Shown here: positions 20,207 through 28,720 of the stretch, piece by piece
Layout of the letters: each line of letters opens with the position of its first letter
Position numbering within the stretch: the stretch's first letter is position 1
DNA from: Streptomyces catenulae
Lineage (GTDB): Bacteria; Actinomycetota; Actinomycetes; Streptomycetales; Streptomycetaceae
Length of the DNA: 46,177 bases
Reading direction: 5' to 3'
Assembly (NCBI RefSeq): GCF_000718015.1
Contig: NZ_JODY01000044.1
Coordinates: 1 to 46,177, forward strand
The notes under the pieces: generated by a model
The model's database searches: none
Told to the model about the DNA's origin: nothing
The model's input: only the letters and a program-made list of their open reading frames with translations
Made by a program: the position numbers and the translations under genes

Positions 20207-21007
20207 TCAGAGCCAGGCGTTCCGTCCGGTCAGCACCGCACGCAGTGTGTCGATGTGATCGGTCATGATGCCATCCACACCAAGATCCAACAGCGCGGCC
20301 ATCCGGCCGGGGTCGTTCACCGTCCACACATGCACCTGGAGCCCCCGCGCATGCGCCGCGCGGACGAACCGCCGGTCCGTCACCGGGATCCCCGCCTGCC
20401 GCTCCGGCACCTGCACACACACCGCGCTGCGCCGCACCGCCGCGCCCAGCAGCCGGTCCAGCGGCAGCGACGCCGGGCCCAGCGAGCGCAGCCGCAGCCC
20501 GGCCACGCCCCGGGTGCCCAGCGACGTCGCCAACCGCGCCCCGGCCCGCCGCTGCGCCCGGGCCACCCGCGCCTCGGAGAACGAGCCGACGCAGACCCGG
20601 TCCCAGGCGTCCGTCCGCCGCACCAACTCCACCAGCGGCTCCAGCGCCGCCTCCGCCTTCAGATCGACGTTCCAGCGCGCCCCGGGGAACTCCGTCAGCA
20701 GGTCCTCGAAGAGCGGCAGCGGCTCCCGCCCGGCGACCCGGGCGCGGGACACCGCCCGCCACGGCAGCTCCCCGATCGCGCCCCGCCCGTCGGTGACCCG
20801 CTCCAGCGTCGCGTCGTGGAAGGCCACCAGCCTGCCGTCCGAGGTGGCGTGCACATCGGTCTCCAGGTAGCGGTAGCCGCCCGCGACCGCGCGCCGGAAC
20901 GCCGCGGCGGTGTTCTCCAGACCGTCCGCCGCCCCGCCGCGGTGCGCGAAGGGCAGCGGCGCGGGGTGGTCGAGGTACGGATGGCGGGGGCGGGTCGCGG
21001 CGGTCAT
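20207..21007 (-). CDS. Glycerophosphodiester phosphodiesterase
   Basis: A 266-residue GDPD-family enzyme hydrolysing glycerophosphodiesters to glycerol-3-phosphate and an alcohol. Family residues: PFAHRGGAADGLENT (catalytic His and metal Glu), YLETDVHATSDGRLVAFHD (second catalytic His), WNVDLK, and C-terminal VHVWTVNDPGRM and GVDGIMTDH. No signal peptide, so a cytosolic form. Its ATG overlaps the end of the yczE-like gene by 4 nt (ATGA), so the two are co-translated; the MFS gene follows 47 nt downstream. The pairing suggests linked uptake and use of a small metabolite, but this is inference. Confidence 0.94.
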   Translation of the reverse strand: MTAATRPRHPYLDHPAPLPFAHRGGAADGLENTAAAFRRAVAGGYRYLETDVHATSDGRLVAFHDATLERVTDGRGAIGELPWRAVSRARVAGREPLPLFEDLLTEFPGARWNVDLKAEAALEPLVELVRRTDAWDRVCVGSFSEARVARAQRRAGARLATSLGTRGVAGLRLRSLGPASLPLDRLLGAAVRRSAVCVQVPERQAGIPVTDRRFVRAAHARGLQVHVWTVNDPGRMAALLDLGVDGIMTDHIDTLRAVLTGRNAWL

Positions 21008-21681
21008 TCGGTCATTGTCACCGGTGCGGCCGGGGCGTCAGCGCCCGCCACCACCCGCGACGGCTCCGGCGGCAGCCCCTTGATCGCGAAACGGCGCAGG
21101 AAGAACTGGGCCAGCGGGCCGATCGCCAGGGCGTACAGGACGGTGCCCGCGCCGACCGAGCCGCCGAGCAGGAAGCCCACGGCGAGGACGGTCACCTCGA
21201 TGCAGGTCCGCACCAGGCGCACCGGCCGTCCGGTCCGCCGGTGCAGCCCGGTCATCAGACCGTCGCGCGGCCCCGGACCGAACCGCGCCGAGATGTACAG
21301 CCCGGTCGCCGCGCCGTTGACCAGCACCGCGAGGCACAGCAGCGGGATCCGGACGGCCAGCGCCCGCGGGGTGGGCAGGAGCGACAGGGTGGCGTCCATG
21401 ACCAGGCCCAGCACGATGACGTTGGAGACGGTGCCGAGCCCGGGGCGCTGCCGCAGCGGTATCCACAGCAGCAGGATCAGCGCACCGGTGATGATGGTGA
21501 CCGTCCCCATCGTCAGCCCGGTGTGCACCGAGATGCCCTGGTTGAGCACGCTCCACGGCTCCAGTCCCAGACCGGCGCGGAGCTGGAGCGCCATGCTCAC
21601 GCCGTAGAGCACCAGACCCGTGTAGAGCTGTACGAGCCGACGCGGCAGAAATGTCCCCGGCGTCTTGTGCGCCTCGTCCAT
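21004..21681 (-). CDS. yczE: YczE/YitT-like integral membrane protein
   Basis: A 225-residue membrane protein with about five to six hydrophobic segments (YTGLVLYGVSMALQLRAGLG, VTIITGALILLLW, VSNVIVLGLVMDATL, IPLLCLAVLVNG, VLAVGFLLGGSVGAGTVLYA). GLGLEPWSVLNQGISVHTGL and RFGPGPRDGLMTGL are typical of the YczE family, which is usually divergent from a MocR regulator, exactly as here. The start is uncertain: ATG 21681, or TTG two codons upstream, which fits the AGGAGGGGG ribosome site better. Biochemical function is not established. Confidence 0.88.
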   Translation of the reverse strand: MDEAHKTPGTFLPRRLVQLYTGLVLYGVSMALQLRAGLGLEPWSVLNQGISVHTGLTMGTVTIITGALILLLWIPLRQRPGLGTVSNVIVLGLVMDATLSLLPTPRALAVRIPLLCLAVLVNGAATGLYISARFGPGPRDGLMTGLHRRTGRPVRLVRTCIEVTVLAVGFLLGGSVGAGTVLYALAIGPLAQFFLRRFAIKGLPPEPSRVVAGADAPAAPVTMTE

Positions 21682-21723
21682 GGACAACGAACTTCCCCCT
21701 CCTGGCAGGATTGGACCGACGCG

Positions 21724-21738
21724 TGCCACCATGTGGCA
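21724..21738. promoter_or_regulatory. Palindrome in the yczE/mocR divergent promoter region
   Basis: TGCCAC-CAT-GTGGCA in the 106-bp gap between the divergent genes. The gap also holds GATTGG near 21708 and its inverse CCAATC near 21762. The palindrome is a candidate MocR or other regulator site; neither has been tested. Confidence 0.4.
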
Positions 21739-21787
21739 GGCGGGGACGGGTCATCGAGAGCCAATCGGGGAAAGGTGGACTGCAATC

Positions 21788-23293
21788 ATGGCGCAGTGGA
21801 CTTCGGCGGTGGGTGCTCCGCAGCTCGCCCGGCTGCTCCGGTCGCAGGACCCGAGGGACGCCGAACTGACCGCCACCGGACGCCGGTTGCCCGCCTACCG
21901 CAGCCTCGCCGACGGCGTCCGCCTGCTCGTCCTGGAGGGGCGCATCCCGGTCGCCGCCCGGCTGCCCGCCGAACGCGAACTGGCCGGTGCCCTCGGCGTC
22001 AGCCGCACCACCGTCGCCGCCGCCTACGAGGCGCTGCGCGCCGAAGGCTTCCTGGAGTCCCGCCGCGGCTCCGGCAGCTGGACCGCCGTACCCGCCGGGA
22101 GCCCGCTGCCCACCCGCGGGCTGGAGCCGCTGCCGCCGGAGGCCGGTGGATCCATGATCGACCTGGGGTGCGCGGCGCTCCCGGCGCCCGAGCCGTGGCT
22201 GACCCGCGCCGTCCAGGGCGCCATGACCGACCTGCCGCTCTACGCCCACACCCACGGCGACTACCCCGCGGGCCTGCCCGTGCTGCGTCAGGCGCTCGCC
22301 GACCGCTACACCGCCCGCGGCATCCCCACCATGCCCGAGCAGATCATGGTCACCACGGGCGCGATGGGCGCCGTCGCCGCCATCTGCAAGCTCTGCACGA
22401 GCCCCGGCGAACGCGTCGCCGTCGACTCCCCGTCGTACGCCAACATCCTCCAGCTGATGCGGGACGCGGGCGCCCGGCTGGTGCCGGTGGCGCTCACCGA
22501 GCGGCTGGGCGGCTGGGACATCCCCGCCTGGCGCCAGGTGATGCGGGACGCCGCGCCGCGTATGGCGTACGTCGTCGCCGACTTCCACAACCCCACCGGC
22601 ACCCTCGCCACCGAGGACCAGCGCCGCCGCATGGTCGACGCGGCCCGCGCGGCCGGTACGCTCCTCGTCGTCGACGAGACCATGACCGAACTGCGGCTGG
22701 ACGACGACCCCGAGCCGCCGCGCCCGGTCTGCGCGTTCGACCCGGCGGGCAGCTCCGTCATCACCGTCGGCTCGGCCAGCAAGGCGTTCTGGGCCGGGAT
22801 GCGGATCGGCTGGGTGCGCGCCGCGCCCGATCTGATCCGCAGTCTGGTCGCCGCCCGCGCCTACTCCGATCTGGGCTCACCCGTCCTCGAACAGCTCGCC
22901 ATCGCCTCGCTGCTGGGGTCCGGCGGCTGGGAGGAGGCGGTCGCCATCCGCCGCGACGAGGCCCGCCGCAACCGCGACGCGATCGTCGGCGCGCTCCGCC
23001 GGGCGCTGCCCGACTGGGAGTTCACCGTGCCGCACGGCGGCCTCACGCTCTGGGTGCGCACCGGCGGGCTGTCCGGCTCCCGGATCGCCGAGGCGGGGGA
23101 GCGGCTGGGGGTGCGGGTGCCGTCCGGGCCGCGGTTCGGCGTCGACGGCGCCTTCGAGGGGTACGTACGGCTGCCGTTCACGGTCGGCGGCGCGGTCGCC
23201 GAGGAGGCCGCCGACCGGCTGGCGCACGCGGCCCGGCTGGTGGCCGGTGGCCACACCACCGGCGTGGAGACGGTGCGGACGCTGGTCGCCTGA
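21788..23293 (+). CDS. MocR-family regulator (GntR HTH fused to PLP aminotransferase-like domain)
   Basis: A 501-residue PdxR/MocR-type regulator. N-terminal GntR HTH (about 35-105): SLADGVRLLVLEGRIPVAAR, LPAERELAGALGVSRTTVAA, AYEALRAEGFLESRRGSGSW. The C-terminal fold-I aminotransferase-like domain includes MVTTGAMGAVAAICKL, VAVDSPSYANI, FHNPTGTLA, VVDETM, and the PLP-lysine motif VGSASKAFWAGMRIGW (Lys present). PLP-dependent ligand sensing is expected. ATG 21788 has AAAGGTGG upstream. The divergent yczE-like gene is the usual YczR target, so control of yczE-GDPD-MFS is likely. Confidence 0.93.
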   Translation: MAQWTSAVGAPQLARLLRSQDPRDAELTATGRRLPAYRSLADGVRLLVLEGRIPVAARLPAERELAGALGVSRTTVAAAYEALRAEGFLESRRGSGSWTAVPAGSPLPTRGLEPLPPEAGGSMIDLGCAALPAPEPWLTRAVQGAMTDLPLYAHTHGDYPAGLPVLRQALADRYTARGIPTMPEQIMVTTGAMGAVAAICKLCTSPGERVAVDSPSYANILQLMRDAGARLVPVALTERLGGWDIPAWRQVMRDAAPRMAYVVADFHNPTGTLATEDQRRRMVDAARAAGTLLVVDETMTELRLDDDPEPPRPVCAFDPAGSSVITVGSASKAFWAGMRIGWVRAAPDLIRSLVAARAYSDLGSPVLEQLAIASLLGSGGWEEAVAIRRDEARRNRDAIVGALRRALPDWEFTVPHGGLTLWVRTGGLSGSRIAEAGERLGVRVPSGPRFGVDGAFEGYVRLPFTVGGAVAEEAADRLAHAARLVAGGHTTGVETVRTLVA

Positions 23294-23322
23294 GCCCGCC
23301 CGGTCCGCTCACCCGGGCGTCC

Positions 23323-25203
23323 TCACTCCCGCCCTTCGAACAGCTCCGCGTACAGGCCGCCGCGGGCCAGGAGCTGGGGGTGGGTGCCGGATTCGGTGAG
23401 GTGGCCGTCGTCGAGGACGAGGATGTGGTCGGCGGCGACGGCCAGATCGAGGTCGTGGGTGATCACCAGGGTGGTGCGCCCGGCGGCGAGGTGGTGCAGC
23501 GGCGCCAGGATGCGTTGGGCGGCGAGGGTGTCGAGCCCGGTCGTGGGCTCGTCGAGGATGAGGACCGGGGCGTCGCGGAGCATGGCGCGGGCGATGGCGA
23601 CGCGCTGGAGCTGACCGCCGGAGAGGGCGGCGGTGGACGGGGCGATGACCGTGTCGTAGCCGTCCGGGAGGGCGCTGACGAAGCCGTGCGCGTCGGCGGC
23701 GCGGGCGGCCCGGGTGACCTCGTCGTGGGTCGGGGTGGGGGCATCGCGGCCGCAGGCGATGTTGCGCTCGATGGTGTCGTGGAGGACGAGCGTCTCCTGG
23801 GGGAGCAGCGTGATGTTGCGGCGTAGATCGCTCAGGGGCAGGCGGTCGATCGGGATCCCGTCGAGGCGGATGGTGCCGGTGTCCGGGTCGTAGAAGCGCA
23901 GGAGGAGGGCGGCGAGGGTGGACTTTCCGGCGCCGCTGGGGCCGGTGACGACCACGAAGTCGCCGGGGCGGGCGGTGAAGGAGAGGGAGCTGAGGGCGGC
24001 GTGCTGGGAGGAGTGGGGGTAGCGGAACGTGACGTCGTCGACGAGGAGTTCGCCGTGGGCGCGGTCCGGGAGGGGGACGGCGCGGGACGGGGGCGGGTCG
24101 GCGACGGCGGGGTGGGCGTCGAGGACCTCCAGCAGCCGGTCGGCGGCGGCGGTGGCGGCGGTGGCGGTGAGCCCGAGTTGGCCGAGGGAGCGGATCGGCG
24201 GATAGAGGTAGCCGATGAACGCGGCGAAGGCGAGGAGCTGCCCGAGGGTCAACCGGCCCGCCGAGATCTCCCAGGCCCCCAGACCGATGATGGCCAGCAC
24301 ACAGAGCGTCTCCAGGACCTCGATGAACTGGTCGTAGAGGGCGCCGATGCGGGCGCTGGCGACGGAGGCGCGCAGCCAGCGGCGGGCTTCCCTGACCAGG
24401 CGTTCCTCCTCGTCCCGCTGGCGGTTGTACGCCTGGGTGAGGACGACGTTGACCAGCGTCTCCTCGACGACGGAGGTGAGGGCGCCGTCGGCGGCCCGCT
24501 GGCGGCGGGTGACCTGGCGGATCCGGCCGGTGAAGCGGCGGGTGGCGAAGTAGAAGAGCGGGGCGGCGATGAAGGTGGCGAGGGCCAGTTCCCAGCGCAG
24601 CCAGAGGGCGGCGGCGCCGTAGAAGAGGGTGGCGAAGAGGGCCGCGGAGGCGCCCACCACCCCGCTGACGACGAGCCGTTCGATGGCGTCGATGTCGCCG
24701 GTCAGCCGCTCCACCAGGTCGCCGCGGCGGTTGCGTTGGAAGAAGTGCGGCGGCAGCTTCTGGAGATGGGAGAAGACCCGGGCGCGCAGGCGCAGCAGGA
24801 AGCGTTCCGCGATCCAGGCGGCGAGGGAGTTGCCGAGATAGCCGACGGCGGCGCCGAGGACCGCCACCGCGAGCCAGGCGCCTGCCGGGCTCCAGAAGGC
24901 GCTGACCGAGCCCTTCGCCAGCGCATGGTCGGTGAGTTCGGCGAAGAGCAGGATCGCGGCGGTCTCGGTGAGGGCGGTGACGACGGCGCACCCGATCACC
25001 GTCAGCAGCCAGCGACGGTCGCCCCGGGTCAGCGGCCAGAAGCGGTGGAACGCCTCCACGGGCCCGACATGACGCGTCAGAATGGGCGCCTCGCCGGGGA
25101 GTTGGGTCCGCGGCGAGGAGGGGCGGCGTGCCTCCGGGGGTGTGGTGAGAGGCGCGGCGGGGGTGGCGAGCGGGTCCGTTTCGGACCGGCGGTCGTGGAC
25201 CAT
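23323..25203 (-). CDS. ABC exporter, fused permease/ATPase half-transporter
   Basis: A 626-residue type IV ABC half-transporter: a Pro/Thr-rich N-terminal extension (about 55 residues), six-helix membrane domain (about 65-370), then the ATPase. Walker A GPSGAGKSTLAALLLRFYDP, Q-loop LLPQETLVLHDTIERNIACG, signature LSGGQLQRVAIARAML, Walker B LILDEPTTGLD and the switch His in VITHDLD are all intact. LPPHFFQRNRRGDLVERLTG is typical of MsbA/lipid-drug exporters. It works as a homodimer or with an unlinked partner; no second half-transporter adjoins it. The substrate cannot be predicted. Start chosen at ATG 25203 with CAGGAG upstream. It is convergent with the MocR gene. Confidence 0.93.
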   Translation of the reverse strand: MVHDRRSETDPLATPAAPLTTPPEARRPSSPRTQLPGEAPILTRHVGPVEAFHRFWPLTRGDRRWLLTVIGCAVVTALTETAAILLFAELTDHALAKGSVSAFWSPAGAWLAVAVLGAAVGYLGNSLAAWIAERFLLRLRARVFSHLQKLPPHFFQRNRRGDLVERLTGDIDAIERLVVSGVVGASAALFATLFYGAAALWLRWELALATFIAAPLFYFATRRFTGRIRQVTRRQRAADGALTSVVEETLVNVVLTQAYNRQRDEEERLVREARRWLRASVASARIGALYDQFIEVLETLCVLAIIGLGAWEISAGRLTLGQLLAFAAFIGYLYPPIRSLGQLGLTATAATAAADRLLEVLDAHPAVADPPPSRAVPLPDRAHGELLVDDVTFRYPHSSQHAALSSLSFTARPGDFVVVTGPSGAGKSTLAALLLRFYDPDTGTIRLDGIPIDRLPLSDLRRNITLLPQETLVLHDTIERNIACGRDAPTPTHDEVTRAARAADAHGFVSALPDGYDTVIAPSTAALSGGQLQRVAIARAMLRDAPVLILDEPTTGLDTLAAQRILAPLHHLAAGRTTLVITHDLDLAVAADHILVLDDGHLTESGTHPQLLARGGLYAELFEGRE

Positions 25204-25491
25204 GCGTCGCTCCTGGCCGTTGGCGGTGTCCGCCGCGGTCGCCCTTCCCCGTCCGGCCGTCGGGCGTCTTGGCCGCACGGCCGTCAGCCTGCCGCCGGTC
25301 GCGGCGGTCGCCGTGCGGCGGTGTGACGGAGGGGCGCGGGACCGCGGTGTGCGGTGGACGGCAGCGCACGAGGCCGACCCGCGTGGGATGTGCGGGCCCG
25401 CCTCGCCGTGTGCCTCGGGTCGGTGAATCCGAAGCACATTTCACATGACCGTCAACGGATAACGGGAAATCCGCGACGACGGGTCAGATGG

Positions 25492-25686
25492 TCACCTGCG
25501 GAAGCCGCCGTGGCCGCCTCCCCATCCACCGCGACCACCGTCGTCGCGTCCGCCGTATCCGCCACGTCCGCCACGTCCGCCGAAGTCATCGCCTCGGCCG
25601 CCGCCGTAACCGTGGTCTCCGTAACCGCCGCCGCCGTGTCCGCCGCGGTCGTTACGGATGCGGGGGAAGAACACCTTGAAGGTCAT
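25492..25686 (-). CDS. Glycine-rich small protein
   Basis: A 64-residue protein: MTFKVFFPRIRNDRGG, followed by a Gly-rich tail with Tyr, Arg, Asp and Phe at intervals (runs such as GGHGGGGYGDHGYGGG) to the end. GGAGG lies 5 nt before the ATG, the third positions follow Streptomyces usage, and a promoter candidate is present, so it is probably real. No signal peptide or membrane segment. The RG/YG-rich composition is like low-complexity RNA-binding or phase-separating tails, which is only an analogy. It lies 288 bp upstream of the ABC exporter on the same strand. Confidence 0.65.
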   Translation of the reverse strand: MTFKVFFPRIRNDRGGHGGGGYGDHGYGGGRGDDFGGRGGRGGYGGRDDGGRGGWGGGHGGFRR

Positions 25687-25812
25687 CTCTGCCTCCAGTG
25701 ATCGGATACCGCCGCGGCTTTCCCGGACCGTGCTCCGGTGGCGATTCGGCGCGCCCGTCAGGGCGTTCTCTGCGGTTCGTCCCGACGGAACGTCTGCACC
25801 GCGACACTTCCG

Positions 25813-25841
25813 ACACTACGACGGGCCCCCGACCCCAACAA
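25813..25841 (-). promoter_or_regulatory. Candidate promoter of the glycine-rich protein gene
   Basis: On the minus strand TTGTTG (25836-25841), 17 bp, TAGTGT (25813-25818), with an A/T-rich stretch upstream (25851-25868). It implies a leader of about 120 nt. Confidence 0.5.
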
Positions 25842-25931
25842 GGGCATTACGTGAAAATTAGACAAAATGCGCAAAGTGCCGCAGGGGTGCGGGTGGTCGC
25901 CGCCGGGCCGGGGGCGCGCCGGATGCGGCCG

Positions 25932-27578
25932 TCAGCCCTCCGCGCCCGCCGCCCGTACGGTGCCGTGGACCGGGTACGCGTCCGTCCGGCCGGGGGGCTG
26001 TGCCGCCTCCCCGGGGTGCGGGGGTGTCTTCGTCATCCGCACCGGGCGACCGGCCGACCGCTCCCCGGCGGGCACGGTGCGCTCCGGCAGCAGCGCCAGG
26101 ACCGCCCGCCGTTCGGCCTCGCCCGCCGTCTCGTCGTGCGGATCCGGCGTCGCCGGGACCTGGAGGCGCAGGACCGGGCCGGCGCCCAGCCGGGCGTAAC
26201 CGCGGCCGGGCGGCACCACCGGTGTCGGGGTGGTGTGCGGTTCGGCGCCCAGCACCATGCGGAGCGCGTCCGGCGCCGCGGGCCCGAGCACCACCCGGGC
26301 GCGGGTGGTGTGCACCCGTACCGGATCGCTCAGCAGGTCGGCGTTGTCGAACTGTTCGGCCACCACCACCGTGACCTGCGCCGCGCGGCCGTGCCGCAGC
26401 GGCACCTGGAGCAGCCGCTGCGGATCGTCATGGCCCTCGGCGGCGGCCAGATGGGTCAGCGCGGTGGGCCGGTCGGCGAGGATCCACAGCGGGCGGCGGG
26501 TGTCGTCGGGGGCCGGTTCGCCCGCCTGACGGGCCCGGCTGGTGGCGAGGAGACGCCGTTCGGTCTCCTGCGCCGCCCACGCCAGCGTCGCCAGCGCCCC
26601 CGACGGCCCGCTCTCCACCCCGAGCACCCCGGCGCGCCCGGCCAGCGCCCCGAACTCGCCGGTGCCGCCGCCGTCGATGATCAGCACATCGCCGTGGAGC
26701 AACGCCTGGAGCGCCAGCGACCGCAGCAGCGTCGTGGTGCCGGACCCGGGCTGCCCCAGGACCAGCAGATGCGGTTCGGTCGAACGCGCCCCGGAGCGCC
26801 AGACCACCGGCGGCTCGTCCCAGGTCACCTCGCCGTCGGTGACCGGCAGCGTCCGCTGCACCGACTCCGGATCGGTGAAGCCGAGCACCGTCTCGCCGGG
26901 CCCGGTCACGAACCGCTGCGCGGTGATGTCGGTGGGCAGCGCCTCCAGGACGGTCAGCGTCAGCGTGTTCGCCTCCTCGTCCCAGTCGAAGCGGTACTCC
27001 CGGCCGCGCCCCGCCTTCGCGTGCAGCACCTGCTCGATCCGGGCCCGGGCCGCGGGCTCGCCGTCGGTGAAGTACGCCGGGTAGCGCAGGTGCAGCTGCT
27101 CGATCCGCCCGTCGTCGTCGAAGGCGTACGCCTCGAACGGCGCCGCCCAGTCGCCGCCGTACGTGTACAGCGGCTCGGGGTCGCCGTCCCCGGCGAAGTA
27201 CGGGACGAGCGCCTCGTACAGCACACGGAGCCGGGCCGACTCCGCCTCGCCCGGGCCGGTGGGCGCGGGCGAGCGGTCCCGTCCGGCCCAGGCGGCGGCG
27301 CCCATCACCGTGAGCAGTCCGAGCAGCGGGCCGTACGGTGCCAGCGCCACGGCGAGGATGCAGGCGCCGGTCAGGAAGCACATCGGGGCGCGCCGCTCCT
27401 GGGGCGTGGCGCGCCAGCGCTGCCCGGCGGAGACGGCGAGGCGGCGCAGTCCGCGGCTGAGGGTGATCAGCGGATGGAAGATGTCGCCCGCGCCGTCGGC
27501 TGCGGTGCGGGCCAGCTCACGGCCACGGGTGAGCGGCGCGCGGTCGGTCAGGATGCGGGGCAGAGGACGCCGGGCCAC
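25932..27578 (-). CDS. Membrane protein with a lysine-less P-loop (FtsK-like ATPase remnant type)
   Basis: A 548-residue protein of unknown function. Two adjacent hydrophobic segments (about 65-97) follow a basic N-terminus. The middle has a mixed alpha/beta region, and at about 285-305 LLVLGQPGSGTTTLLRSLAL resembles a Walker A loop but has Thr where Lys is required. A Walker B-like strand follows (GDVLIIDGGG), then LWILADRPTAL and VTVVVAEQFDNADLL, in the order seen in FtsK/TraB-type ATPases. The C-terminus is Pro-rich and disordered. Start chosen at GTG 27576-27578 with AGGAGACCC upstream. A small membrane protein gene lies upstream on the same strand. Whether it binds nucleotide is unclear. 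Confidence 0.8.
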   Translation of the reverse strand: MARRPLPRILTDRAPLTRGRELARTAADGAGDIFHPLITLSRGLRRLAVSAGQRWRATPQERRAPMCFLTGACILAVALAPYGPLLGLLTVMGAAAWAGRDRSPAPTGPGEAESARLRVLYEALVPYFAGDGDPEPLYTYGGDWAAPFEAYAFDDDGRIEQLHLRYPAYFTDGEPAARARIEQVLHAKAGRGREYRFDWDEEANTLTLTVLEALPTDITAQRFVTGPGETVLGFTDPESVQRTLPVTDGEVTWDEPPVVWRSGARSTEPHLLVLGQPGSGTTTLLRSLALQALLHGDVLIIDGGGTGEFGALAGRAGVLGVESGPSGALATLAWAAQETERRLLATSRARQAGEPAPDDTRRPLWILADRPTALTHLAAAEGHDDPQRLLQVPLRHGRAAQVTVVVAEQFDNADLLSDPVRVHTTRARVVLGPAAPDALRMVLGAEPHTTPTPVVPPGRGYARLGAGPVLRLQVPATPDPHDETAGEAERRAVLALLPERTVPAGERSAGRPVRMTKTPPHPGEAAQPPGRTDAYPVHGTVRAAGAEG

Positions 27579-27674
27579 ATGGGTCTCCTGGGGTCGTACG
27601 CGGAGGTGGGGCGGCCCGGCGGGGGAGCGGGGCCGGGGACCGGCGGGGCAGGCGCCGGGGCGGGGGAGTGTGGC

Positions 27675-27705
27675 GCCGGGCGGGTACCGGAAGGTCCCGC
27701 CCGGC
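27675..27705. terminator. Stem-loop between the small membrane protein and FtsK-like genes
   Basis: GCCGGGCGGG (27675-27684), 11-nt loop, CCCGCCCGGC (27696-27705): a perfect 10-bp stem in the 218-bp gap. Confidence 0.55.
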
Positions 27706-27796
27706 GGCCGGATGTGACGTTACGGACACCGGGGCCGGGCCCGGCGGGGGACACGCCCTGGGGCGTGCCGTCCGCCGGGTCCCGTCCGAACGGCCG

Positions 27797-27991
27797 CTAG
27801 ATCCGGAGCCCTCCCAGGAGGCTGGCGAGGCTCGCGCCGCCCGCCTTGATGCTCGGGGCGATGGCGGAGCCCGCCAGGTAGAAGCCGAAGAGCGCGCAGA
27901 TCAGGGCGTGCGAGGCCTTGAGGCCGTCCTTGCGGAAGAAGAGGAAGACGATGACGCCGAGCAGGATCACACCGGAAATGGACAGAATCAT
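27797..27991 (-). CDS. Small two-helix membrane protein
   Basis: A 64-residue protein with two hydrophobic segments: residues 1-19 (MILSISGVILLGVIVFLFF) and about 28-47 (ASHALICALFGFYLAGSAIA), separated by the basic turn RKDGLK, and a Gly/Ser-rich tail. AGGAGAG lies 6 nt upstream of the ATG. It lies upstream of the FtsK-like membrane protein gene on the same strand. It resembles in size the small Spd/Tra-associated membrane proteins of actinomycete elements, but no element genes are near and I do not assign a function. Confidence 0.72.
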   Translation of the reverse strand: MILSISGVILLGVIVFLFFRKDGLKASHALICALFGFYLAGSAIAPSIKAGGASLASLLGGLRI

Positions 27992-28237
27992 GAGGTTCTC
28001 TCCTGGGAGGAGGTGGGACGGTCACCATGAGTTCTTCCAACCTCACAGGACGTACCAAGCCAGGAAAAGCCGCAAAAGAGTGATTTGTCGTTGAATCCGT
28101 TCATATGGCCGCACGGAAAATCGGCCTGGTGTCCGGGTACGGCCCCTCCGGACAGCGACCCCGCCGCCATCCGGGCGGAATCGTGCGCGGTACGGCCCCG
28201 CCTCCGGGCCCGCGCGTCCGACCTGCACAATCGAAGC

Positions 28238-28687
28238 GTGTCGAAGAAGTCGAAGAAGCCCAAGGGCGCACCCCGCCGCCCCGCCGCCCGCCCCGCCCTC
28301 ACCGCCGCGGACCCCTGCCCCTGCGGCCGGGACGCGGTCTACGGCGACTGCTGTGCGCCGTTCCACCGGGGCGACGCCGCCGCCCCGACCGCCGAGCGGC
28401 TGATGCGCTCGCGCTACGCCGCCTTCGCCACCGGGGACACCGCCTACCTGCTGCGCACCTGGCACCCCTCGACCCGCCCGGCCACCCTCGACCTCGACGC
28501 CGAGCGCCGGTGGACCGGCCTGGACATCCTCGCCACCACCGGCGGCAGCGCCTTCCACACCGAGGGCACGGTGGAGTTCTGCGCCCACTCCACCTGGCGC
28601 GGCACCGCCGACAGCCAGCACGAGAACAGCCGCTTCGTCCGCGAGGACGGCGCCTGGGTGTACGTGGACGCGCTCGACGGACCGTGA
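28238..28687 (+). CDS. YchJ-family (UPF0225) SEC-C motif protein
   Basis: A 149-residue protein. The basic N-terminus MSKKSKKPKGAP is followed by a SEC-C-type zinc motif (DPCPCGRDAVYGDCCAPFH) and the YchJ domain: RLMRSRYAAFATGDTAYLLR, TWHPSTRP, FHTEGTVEFCAHS, and HENSRFVREDGAWVYVDAL. The SEC-C motif binds zinc; the domain is NTF2-like and the cellular role is unknown. Start chosen at GTG 28238. There is no clear Shine-Dalgarno, but CACAAT (28226-28231) is placed like a -10 for a leaderless message. The upstream frame to 28085 lacks homology. Confidence 0.88.
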   Translation: MSKKSKKPKGAPRRPAARPALTAADPCPCGRDAVYGDCCAPFHRGDAAAPTAERLMRSRYAAFATGDTAYLLRTWHPSTRPATLDLDAERRWTGLDILATTGGSAFHTEGTVEFCAHSTWRGTADSQHENSRFVREDGAWVYVDALDGP

Positions 28688-28720
28688 ACCACCGGGCCCG
28701 CCCGGGCCGTCCGCCCCGGC

